Source of the DNA: Thermoprotei archaeon ex4572_64
GTDB lineage: Archaea; Thermoproteota; Thermoprotei; Thermoproteales; Thermocladiaceae
NCBI GenBank assembly: GCA_002254895.1
Contig: NJDF01000029.1
Location: forward strand, 1-8,246
DNA: 8,246 nt
Direction: 5' to 3'
Part shown: positions 1 to 5,578 of the stretch, one piece after another
Position numbering within the stretch: position 1 is the stretch's first letter
Layout of the letters: each line of letters opens with the position of its first letter
Notes under the pieces: generated by a model
What the model saw: only the letters and a program-made list of their open reading frames with translations
Database searches by the model: none
What the model was told of the DNA's origin: nothing
Made by a program: the position numbers and the translations under genes

Positions 1-758
1 TTAAGAGCTACAGCACTAGCATCAGTATAACTAATCTTCGCAGTGTTAAGAACTACACTAGAGTTATTAGATACCTCTACATCAAAGTCACTTACTTGTG
101 AAGCAGTAAGATTTATACTACTTTCTGTAAAATGTATATCTGTATCAGCTATGTGAGTGTCTATCTGTGAATGAGTATTACTTCCGTTATTAAGGATGTT
201 ATTATGATTAATACTAGCTTCTGTGAAGTGAACTGAACCGTCATCTATATGAGTATCAATTACTAAGTGACTTTTAGTACCTATGTTATCAAGCTCAGTA
301 TGGTCTCTTGTTCCATTTACTTCTGCAAGAGTAACATCATGAGGATTACCTGTAACTATAAGTCTATGAGTATTATTAAGAAGTACATCACTATGGCTTT
401 TACCATCAGAAGTGACATGAGTTTTATTGCTTTGTATATCAATTCTTTCATCAGCTGTAAGTACTTTCTCAGTAGTGGACTCTTGCATATTAGACATACT
501 AAAAGCATCTCCCTCTATACCTGTAGGGTCGTAAACAACCTTAATCATATCACCTGCTCCTGCTGATGAGTTCTCCCATTTACCAGAAGTGCCGTTATAA
601 GCTAATGATTCACCGTTAAGTGGAATGTTGACACTAACATCAGTCAAGGAATTCAAAGTACTAGGAACTACTCCACCTACTTTTATGATAACTTTTTCTT
701 CTGTAACGAATACTTTATTATCGTTTCTGTCAACTGTCATCTTATTCCCAGTACTCAT
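1..758 (-). CDS. Tail fibre protein, N-terminal 252 residues, runs off the left edge
   Basis: The frame stays open from the ATG at 758 to base 1, so only the N-terminal part is present and the C-terminal receptor-binding part is outside the window. Residues 1-30 are a short beta-rich start. Residues 38-62 carry the pattern LTDV..N.P.NGE.LAYN...GKWEN, common in fibres and appendages of marine-type phages. Residues 137-143 read GNPHDVT, the NPH-V-T element seen in many Gram-positive and environmental phage fibres. Residues 153-216 are two 32-residue repeats rich in His, Asn and Thr; residues 217-252 continue in a similar style (TASQVSDFDVEV, NTAKIS). Such repeats usually form slender trimeric shafts. 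The start overlaps the previous gene as ATGA, with AGAGGT at 765-770 six bases upstream, so translation is probably coupled. An in-frame ATG at 740 is a less likely start. The fibre assignment rests on motifs and its position at the end of the tail cluster. Confidence 0.8.
   Translation of the reverse strand, partial: MSTGNKMTVDRNDNKVFVTEEKVIIKVGGVVPSTLNSLTDVSVNIPLNGESLAYNGTSGKWENSSAGAGDMIKVVYDPTGIEGDAFSMSNMQESTTEKVLTADERIDIQSNKTHVTSDGKSHSDVLLNNTHRLIVTGNPHDVTLAEVNGTRDHTELDNIGTKSHLVIDTHIDDGSVHFTEASINHNNILNNGSNTHSQIDTHIADTDIHFTESSINLTASQVSDFDVEVSNNSSVVLNTAKISYTDASAVAL
111..302 (-). repeat. Two tandem 96-bp units encoding 32-aa fibre repeats
   Basis: Within the fibre gene, residues 153-184 (302..207) and 185-216 (206..111) align without gaps. 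Shared positions include a Gly-Thr or Gly-Ser near unit position 8, His at 12, IDTHI at 15-19, His-Phe-Thr-Glu at 25-28 and SIN at 30-32. DNA identity is clearly lower than protein similarity, so this is an old, selected duplication and not a fresh one. The alternating His/Asn/Thr residues fit a fibrous trimer shaft, which is an inference. Confidence 0.75.
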
Positions 759-1102
759 CTTGTAACCTCTAATCTTAATGTAACTTCTCCAAATAAAGGA
801 GATATAGCAAGTGATTCATCACCAGCTGGATATAGTTCAATATCCCATACTGCTGTTTCGAAATCCAAAGCAGCTGTAACGTCAGCATCTACATTTGCTG
901 TAATTGTACCATTAACTCCGTTTATTGATAATCTACCATTACTAGTAGATAACTCTAAAAGAACATCACTTGAATGACTTTCTCTAATCTGCATTTTTGC
1001 AGTGTATCCTGTTATATTGATAGGGGTATTATTTTCATCAGTGTATTGAAATACTCTGTTATAAACCGCTCCTTGTTTTATTATAAAATCGTAACTGTTC
1101 AT
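755..1102 (-). CDS. Small beta-sandwich tail/baseplate protein, BppU-N-like
   Basis: This 115-aa protein begins MNSYDFIIKQGAVYNRVFQY and continues with a short acidic turn and the pattern TPINITGYTAKMQIR (residues 27-41). A central G.I...GVNGTITANVDADVTAAL stretch follows, and the end is WDIELYP......LFGEVTLRLEVTR. This order (hydrophobic opening strands, P.(D/N).TGYTA..QIR, then a final VTLRLEVTR-type strand) is typical of a small immunoglobulin-like phage structural family related to the N-terminal domain of baseplate upper protein BppU, often encoded next to fibres. There is no signal peptide or membrane segment. The ATG at 1102 lies one base after the stop of the 40-aa gene, with AGAGGT five bases upstream. 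Its stop overlaps the fibre start as ATGA. It may be an adaptor between the tail tip and the fibre. Family resemblance is from memory of the pattern, so the specific role is an inference. Confidence 0.75.
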   Translation of the reverse strand: MNSYDFIIKQGAVYNRVFQYTDENNTPINITGYTAKMQIRESHSSDVLLELSTSNGRLSINGVNGTITANVDADVTAALDFETAVWDIELYPAGDESLAISPLFGEVTLRLEVTR

Positions 1103-1103
1103 C

Positions 1104-1226
1104 TTATACCTCTAGGTCTTCTATATCTTCAACTTTGATTTCTTTAATTCTTGGTAGAAGTGTTTTTGCAACATCTTCACCTAGAAAATAATGGTTTCCC
1201 ATTTTTACTAAATCTGATTTTTTCAT
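1104..1226 (-). CDS. 40-aa micro-gene of unknown function
   Basis: This short frame encodes MKKSDLVKMGNHYFLGEDVA followed by KTLLPRIKEIKVEDIEDLEV and a TAA stop. It fills exactly the space between the 538-aa and 115-aa genes (8 bases before it, one base after), which would otherwise be the only sizeable gap in the cluster. An AGAGGT motif at 1231-1236, overlapping the preceding stop codon, stands four bases before the ATG. The composition is charged: Lys-rich at the start and a very acidic tail (EDIEDLE). No cysteines, membrane segment or known motif is visible. I do not recognise a family. Support is the ribosome site, the precise fit and coding-like composition. Similar tiny genes in tail clusters are sometimes chaperones or connectors, but nothing here shows that. 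Confidence 0.65.
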   Translation of the reverse strand: MKKSDLVKMGNHYFLGEDVAKTLLPRIKEIKVEDIEDLEV

Positions 1227-1234
1227 TTTAACCT

Positions 1235-2851
1235 CTAATTTACTATTCCAAAGCCTTTAATACTTGGAACTCCGGGTGTTGGATTACTTGCTTTTGGTAT
1301 GAGTTTAACAATTGCTTTAGTTGGTTCACTTGTGAATGGGGTAAAGGTACTAATTTCATTATAATTTAACCAACCTGAATCTTCTGTGTCATTTGCTATT
1401 TTATATTGTATATTGCATCCTTCTTCCCAATCTTCAACTAAGGCAGTTCCGAATGAACTTAACATATTGTTTGCAAATAGATGCTGGGTCTCAATTCTTG
1501 GGTATTCGAAAAAGTTTTTAATTTCGATATAATCATTACTATAATGACTCTGTATTTGTACGATATAACTTGCAACAATCTTGTTTGGGTTTGGATTATA
1601 CAAAGTTCTATTAATCCAGCCAGATGACGTTCCATCAGTAATTAATTCCACAGTACTTGAATCATTATAGGTAAGTATTATTTTTATCCTATTGTATGAA
1701 CTACTGTGATTTCTATGTGAATCTAATGTAAAACCACCAATTAACCTATCTATATTTGATTTAGTAATTACTGTTTGCCATGTTGATTCAGTAACTTTAT
1801 GTGTATCGTAATCTTTAAAAGTACAAGAACCTCGTAAACCCTGTTTTGTAGGTAAAGTGTGTTCAATGGTAGCTTGAAATGATTCATTGTGACTTGTAAA
1901 AAGAGGAATCCCGCTTGCATGAAAATCAGTAGTATCATTAATGATAAAACTTACACCTGATTCTACATCAACCCATGTAATATCACTATTAGACAAATAT
2001 ATGGCACGAGCTATAACAGGAACATTATTATCACCATAATCGGTATGTAGGTTCATCATCGTATCAACTGGATTATCTTTTTCATCAGCAATTCTATCTG
2101 TACCCATTTCATCAGAAGTAACGTTTCCATTACTAGCACTAGATGGATGAGCTTGATTTATAGTATTTCCATCAAAATTGACGGTAGATGAACCAATAGT
2201 GTCATTACCACCACTATTGACCCCAGCGTAACAATATGACCAAACACTACAATCTGTATTGGTACTTGTATTTGTAAAGGTTCCAGTAGTTTCAACGTAT
2301 TCCCCATATTCGTCGTTAGATATTTTAATACCTCTATATATTGCTTTCTTACCAACATCCCTTAATATATTAGTTTTTAAGGCAGTTATTCCTGTAATAT
2401 ATGTTGAACTAGCTCTTGGATTAGTTCCGTCAGTTCCATAAAAAAGAGTTTTTATTATTTTAGCTCTTTTTTCTACATTTGAAGTAACAGTACAACTCAA
2501 TTGCCATTTACCAGTGCCAATATTTATACATTTACAGTCATTAATTTCAAAACTATCTACATCTACTGATTCAGCCTCTATAATTATAATGGGTAGGTCT
2601 GTTGATGCAGAGGTTTCATATTTGTTAATATTAAATACAGCACTTGAATTTTCTGTGTTCACACTATTCTTTCTCCCATTATTATCAACATATGCTTCGG
2701 CGAATTCTCCTCCATCAGCAGAAAAATCTACATTTCTATCTTGTAATTGTCTAATTGTATTTCTAACCTGTTGTCTAAGTATAGTGTTATTATTATTATT
2801 ATAGTCACTTGAACTTGATGGTTGTTGAAATATTGCGTTTGTTAATGTCAT
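1235..2851 (-). CDS. Large tail-tip/baseplate structural protein (538 aa), unknown family
   Basis: The 538-aa product is Asn-, Ser- and Thr-rich and predicted soluble, with alternating strand patterns throughout. Residues 12-22 are a low-complexity Ser/Asn run (SSSSDYNNNNN). Residues 25-38 could be a short helix. Residues 265-330 and 340-450 look like beta domains; the second (IKIILTYNDSSTVELIT, then a strand pair ending IEIKNFFEYP) resembles carbohydrate-binding jelly-roll folds. Residues 474-538 (DWEEGCNIQYKI...DSGW....TPFT.EPTKAIVKLIPK...PGVPSIKGFGIVN) match a C-terminal beta-sandwich style found in many phage tail-tip and fibre proteins. Seven cysteines (106, 108, 120, 201, 207, 343, 479) are many for this gene set. 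The ATG at 2851 follows AGGAGATAAG. Position between the hub and the fibre suggests a baseplate or side-fibre component, possibly carbohydrate-binding. That role is an inference. Confidence 0.75.
   Translation of the reverse strand: MTLTNAIFQQPSSSSDYNNNNNTILRQQVRNTIRQLQDRNVDFSADGGEFAEAYVDNNGRKNSVNTENSSAVFNINKYETSASTDLPIIIIEAESVDVDSFEINDCKCINIGTGKWQLSCTVTSNVEKRAKIIKTLFYGTDGTNPRASSTYITGITALKTNILRDVGKKAIYRGIKISNDEYGEYVETTGTFTNTSTNTDCSVWSYCYAGVNSGGNDTIGSSTVNFDGNTINQAHPSSASNGNVTSDEMGTDRIADEKDNPVDTMMNLHTDYGDNNVPVIARAIYLSNSDITWVDVESGVSFIINDTTDFHASGIPLFTSHNESFQATIEHTLPTKQGLRGSCTFKDYDTHKVTESTWQTVITKSNIDRLIGGFTLDSHRNHSSSYNRIKIILTYNDSSTVELITDGTSSGWINRTLYNPNPNKIVASYIVQIQSHYSNDYIEIKNFFEYPRIETQHLFANNMLSSFGTALVEDWEEGCNIQYKIANDTEDSGWLNYNEISTFTPFTSEPTKAIVKLIPKASNPTPGVPSIKGFGIVN
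2787..2801 (-). repeat. Trinucleotide run (TTA)5 coding poly-Asn
   Basis: Five TTA units on the plus strand read as consecutive Asn codons (AAT x4 then AAC) at residues 18-22 of the 538-aa protein. Because the unit is a triplet, length change would alter a flexible linker without breaking the frame. Confidence 0.7.
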
Positions 2852-2884
2852 CTTATCTCCTAGTACTTGTTTAACAGCACTACC

Positions 2885-3493
2885 TTAGTAGTACTTTACT
2901 CTTATTATAATTGGCTTTCCGAAATGATTAAACATCTCAGTCCCTAGTTCTGAACCTGTATAAACAAGTTTCATTTTTATGCTTGTAAGACTTCCAGTAC
3001 TTACCTCTGTATTTAAAGGGCAAGTTACTTCTACTGAGTCTTGTTTGATAATTTTGATTTCAAGATTAGTGATTAAATCTTGACTTGCATCTGTCATACT
3101 GACGATTGCTTTTGTATAAGTTCCTTGATTCTTCATTACGAAATCAGTAATATGTCCCTCTGTATTAAAGGTGATTAAACCATTATCGTAATCAAAATTC
3201 CATCCAGAACCACCGTAAGAAGATGTCAGAGCAAAATTGAAAACATTACCACCATTGATTATTTCTTCATTAATAACCTCTATATCTCCTTCATTTCCAT
3301 CAAAAACATCCGTTCCATTCCATGAAGAGTAATCCCATCTGAACGTAGGTAAGGTAACATCTCGGTTATATCTCTCAGCCTTACGTCTACAAGGTTGAGA
3401 AAGTAACTTTAACTTCCCTTTGAATTGTTTAAAGAGCTGAGAAGTACTTTCCGGTCTAGCTTGGTCGTTTTCGAATTGTGCTGATTGTGTCAT
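2885..3493 (-). CDS. Unrecognised tail structural protein (202 aa)
   Basis: This 202-aa protein has two parts. Residues 1-48 are polar, helical and basic (QLFKQFKGKLKLL, CRRKAERYNRD) and could bind nucleic acid, the membrane surface or a partner protein. Residues 50-202 are strand-rich: WDYSSWNGTDVFDG, SSYGGSGWNFDYDNGLITF, LEIKIIKQDSVEV, SIKMKLVYTG, and a final IIIRVKYY strand, as in beta-sandwich virion proteins. There is no signal peptide or transmembrane segment. The start ATG at 3493 overlaps the stop of the preceding gene as ATGA, with AAAGGATAT upstream, so translation is probably coupled to it. The gap to the next gene is 33 bases. I do not recognise the family. Context between the hub and the large 538-aa protein suggests a baseplate or tail-tip component. 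Confidence 0.7.
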   Translation of the reverse strand: MTQSAQFENDQARPESTSQLFKQFKGKLKLLSQPCRRKAERYNRDVTLPTFRWDYSSWNGTDVFDGNEGDIEVINEEIINGGNVFNFALTSSYGGSGWNFDYDNGLITFNTEGHITDFVMKNQGTYTKAIVSMTDASQDLITNLEIKIIKQDSVEVTCPLNTEVSTGSLTSIKMKLVYTGSELGTEMFNHFGKPIIIRVKYY

Positions 3494-3789
3494 CTTTTTA
3501 TATCCTTTGTTAAAGGTGTAAACAAGTTCTTATTCAAAGCCTTGTCATCTCCTCTTAGCATTATAGAGTTATGAGTTACCCCATTACCACTAGCTGCATC
3601 AAGGATACCTTCATGTTTAACAACGTTATTACTTATTGTAGCAGTAACATTACTTATTGTACTATGAACAGTATCAAGTGTATTATCTGAATAATCCACT
3701 GATGAAGACTCTCCACTATTAATTGTAAAGGTACTACCCTTTATAAACTTTTCGGTTGAAAACTCTATTATTTCTGATTGAAAAACCAT
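3490..3789 (-). CDS. Unrecognised small tail protein (99 aa from ATG 3789; start uncertain)
   Basis: From the ATG at 3789 the product is 99 aa: MVFQSEIIEFSTEKFIKGST, a Ser/Asp/Thr-rich middle (residues about 22-55), then HEGILDAASGNGVTHNSIML and a basic end (TKDIKR). GAGGT at 3796-3800 with a six-base spacer supports this start. The frame is open further up to a GTG at 3864, but that would overlap the hub gene and has no good ribosome site. A third option is the ATG at 3818, which has the best ribosome site (AGGAG) and the AAGATG context of its neighbours; it is in the -1-related frame and hits a stop after 16 codons. A -1 shift at the T5 run (3781-3785) would give a 109-aa protein reading MSIKTYEVREWFFQSEII. 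Function unknown; probably a baseplate component. The downstream gene overlaps it as ATGA. Confidence 0.65.
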   Translation of the reverse strand: MVFQSEIIEFSTEKFIKGSTFTINSGESSSVDYSDNTLDTVHSTISNVTATISNNVVKHEGILDAASGNGVTHNSIMLRGDDKALNKNLFTPLTKDIKR

Positions 3790-3818
3790 TCTCGTACCTC
3801 GTATGTTTTTATACTCAT

Positions 3819-3829
3819 CTTTATCTCCT
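3819..3829 (-). promoter_or_regulatory. Strong ribosome binding site leading to a 16-codon frame
   Basis: AGGAG at 3825-3829 followed by ATAAAG and ATG (3818-3816) matches the start context of the neighbouring genes, and it overlaps the TAG stop (3830-3828) of the hub gene. The frame it opens (MSIKTYEVREWFFNQK) stops at 3768, inside the next gene. It is either the true start of that gene, separated from it by a frameshift, or a short coupled leader. Confidence 0.5.
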
Positions 3830-5012
3830 AAGGTTGTTTCTCTAGTGTAAGTGTTGTACTCCACTCTGAACCTATATTTTGCCCTATCTGTATTACTCTA
3901 TACTTACCGTTAATGAAGTTCTTTCTATTTACAAGAACCGTCTCACCAAGTTCTATGTCTAATCTAGGTAATGAAACACTAATATTAGGTTGTTCAACAC
4001 CTACATGACTGAACCAAAAATCTGAGTAACTCTTTGCAAGTTCTCTTACTTTATCTCTGAATTCCGAGTTACTCCATCCCTGTGAAATAGCTTCCGCTTT
4101 TAATGGATGAAATTCTCTATCATAACTGTCATTCAATCCTGCTATCTTTCCACGCTTCTTAAAGGACTCTTTCTGAGTACCTGTAGTACTAGCCTCATTT
4201 TGAATAAATGTCGTTATAGGGTTTCCATTTAAGTCTAATCCACAATCAAGGATTAGGAAGTTACTAGAGGACTCGTTATTAGTTGAGTTACTTATATTTA
4301 AAAGTACTGTATCATTATTAATAACAAGTACTTGATTCAGTGTTTGTTCAAACCAATAAACACTCGTAGCTCGTATATCGAAAATCATCGGAAGAGTTAC
4401 GATAGGATTATTTTGTTCTAATTCTGTATTAGTCCAAGTAATACCACCAAGTTCCTCAATCATTTCTGAATTAGGTTTAGTATGTTCTGAGTATTCAATT
4501 ACTGGAAAAGGTGTTCCGTCGTTTCTTAGACTTGCTACATTAACAAAATTAAGAGGATAAAGTCCTGTACCATCATTGTTTTCAACAGCTTGTTTTACCA
4601 TATCAATAATAACTTCGTTTGTTCTAAAACCTTTATTGAAGTAATTAGTCTTAGAGAACTTATTAAAGATATCAAATCCCCAATCAACAATCTTCAAAGT
4701 TAATCTTCTTTCATCGAGTGATTCACTTCTTTTAAAGTCCATGTACTTTCCAGTCCATATGTTATCATTAAGAGTAAGCTCTGCATCAGCTGTACTTGTT
4801 ACTAGTTTAGCATAAATTTCTACAGGACTATCTTCTTCTGGGAAGAATACTCCATTAGGGTAAAGTATATCATTATCAAGTACTTCTATTGTAGCAGAGT
4901 TATTAGTTGATTGAAAGCTCTTACTAGTTCTTATACCTGTTATATAATTAGATATATCTATAATAGAGTTACCTTTTCTAATTAAGCACTTCCATTTAAT
5001 GTATCCATTCAT
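3828..5012 (-). CDS. Baseplate hub / tail-associated protein, gpD/gp27-like
   Basis: The 394-aa product has the layout of tail hub proteins (T4 gp27, Mu gp44, P2 gpD, siphovirus Tal N-terminus). The first beta domain (residues 5-110) starts with IIDISNYITGIRTSKSF and S.TIEVLDND, then VEIYAKL, NDNIWTGKYMDFKRS and RRLTLKIVDWGFDIFNKF. A helix follows (131-145, EVIIDMVKQAVE). The middle region includes the helix NSEMIEELGGITWT (181-194) and strands FDIRATSVYWFEQ..NQVLVIN. The C-terminal domain (343-394) reads NISVSLPRLDIELGETVLVN...INGKYRVIQIGQNIGSEW.TTLTLEKQP, the usual 'dL.lG..V.V....i.G.YrV..I......w.ttL.L' pattern of late-control-D-type proteins. No peptidase or lysozyme domain is present. 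It would form the trimeric ring closing the tube. ATG 5012 follows GAGGGAATAAG, 16 bases after the previous stop. Family identity is by pattern, not by search. Confidence 0.8.
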   Translation of the reverse strand: MNGYIKWKCLIRKGNSIIDISNYITGIRTSKSFQSTNNSATIEVLDNDILYPNGVFFPEEDSPVEIYAKLVTSTADAELTLNDNIWTGKYMDFKRSESLDERRLTLKIVDWGFDIFNKFSKTNYFNKGFRTNEVIIDMVKQAVENNDGTGLYPLNFVNVASLRNDGTPFPVIEYSEHTKPNSEMIEELGGITWTNTELEQNNPIVTLPMIFDIRATSVYWFEQTLNQVLVINNDTVLLNISNSTNNESSSNFLILDCGLDLNGNPITTFIQNEASTTGTQKESFKKRGKIAGLNDSYDREFHPLKAEAISQGWSNSEFRDKVRELAKSYSDFWFSHVGVEQPNISVSLPRLDIELGETVLVNRKNFINGKYRVIQIGQNIGSEWSTTLTLEKQP

Positions 5013-5028
5013 CTTATTCCCTCATAGT

Positions 5029-5577
5029 TCATTCGAACTCCCAATTTATTGTTAATGTTAAATTATAAGTAATACCATTAACTGATTCCTGTGTTGATAA
5101 ACTATCAATACTTACTTTTAACGCTCTTCTATTATGTGTATTAAGTATAGTGTCTGTACCAAATCCTTGTATAGTATCATAAAGACTAAAGAGTTCTTCT
5201 CTTGCAGGTACAAATAAATCAGCTAAATAAAGCTCTTTATAACCTTGTGAAAGACTCATTAATTTTAATAAAAATACCGAAGGAAGGTCCTTTCTGTCAG
5301 TTCCTGTAAATACAGTTGGTTTAGTAGCATAAGCTGTAAGACTATAGCTCAAAGGTGCTGTTCCAATCCTTTGTCTAATTGACCTTAAACCATTAGTAGC
5401 GGATTGTGAGGTATTACTTATACCTTCATTGAATGCAGTAACTTTTAGTTTAATAGGGTCTTGTATTCTAAACTCGCCAAGTTCCTTTTGTTTCTTTGTT
5501 GCATCTTCGAATAAAGGAAAAGGGGTCTCAGAAGTTAAATTAATAACTCCTGTATCATATAAAAAAATATCGGTCAT
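5029..5577 (-). CDS. Tail protein following tape measure, distal-tail position (182 aa)
   Basis: I place the start at ATG 5577 (MTDIFLYDTGVINLTSETPF), three bases from the tape-measure stop and preceded by GGAG nine bases upstream with the AAGATG context. The same frame is open to 5685, but that extension overlaps the end of the tape measure and looks non-coding. The protein has alternating strands and helices: a basic turn (ATKKQKELGEF), NGLRSIRQRIGTAPLSYSLT, KDLPSVFLLKLMSLSQGYKELYLADLF (107-133), and a strand-rich end (ITYNLTLTINWEFE). There is no signal or membrane segment. Being directly between the tape measure and the hub is the place of distal tail (Dit) proteins in siphoviruses, or of a LysM/gp53-type baseplate protein in myoviruses; no LysM motif is visible. 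I therefore favour a tail-tip adaptor, without a firm family. Confidence 0.75.
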   Translation of the reverse strand: MTDIFLYDTGVINLTSETPFPLFEDATKKQKELGEFRIQDPIKLKVTAFNEGISNTSQSATNGLRSIRQRIGTAPLSYSLTAYATKPTVFTGTDRKDLPSVFLLKLMSLSQGYKELYLADLFVPAREELFSLYDTIQGFGTDTILNTHNRRALKVSIDSLSTQESVNGITYNLTLTINWEFE

Positions 5578-5578
5578 C

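Noticed and set aside
267..566. 99-aa plus-strand frame opposite the fibre gene
   Set aside because: Cys/Ile/Ser-rich composition typical of an antisense shadow; the minus-strand fibre frame is clearly coding.
2514..2804. 96-aa plus-strand frame with a Leu/Val-rich end
   Set aside because: Shadow of the 538-aa gene; the terminal leucine and valine run is the complement of the Asn-rich segment.
3790..3864. GTG start at 3864 for the 99-aa gene
   Set aside because: No good ribosome site, and it overlaps the conserved C-terminal strands of the hub gene in another frame.
4681..5012. Possible lysozyme or peptidase domain in the hub protein
   Set aside because: No catalytic motif is visible; the N-terminal and C-terminal beta domains account for the recognisable parts, and the middle shows no enzyme signature.
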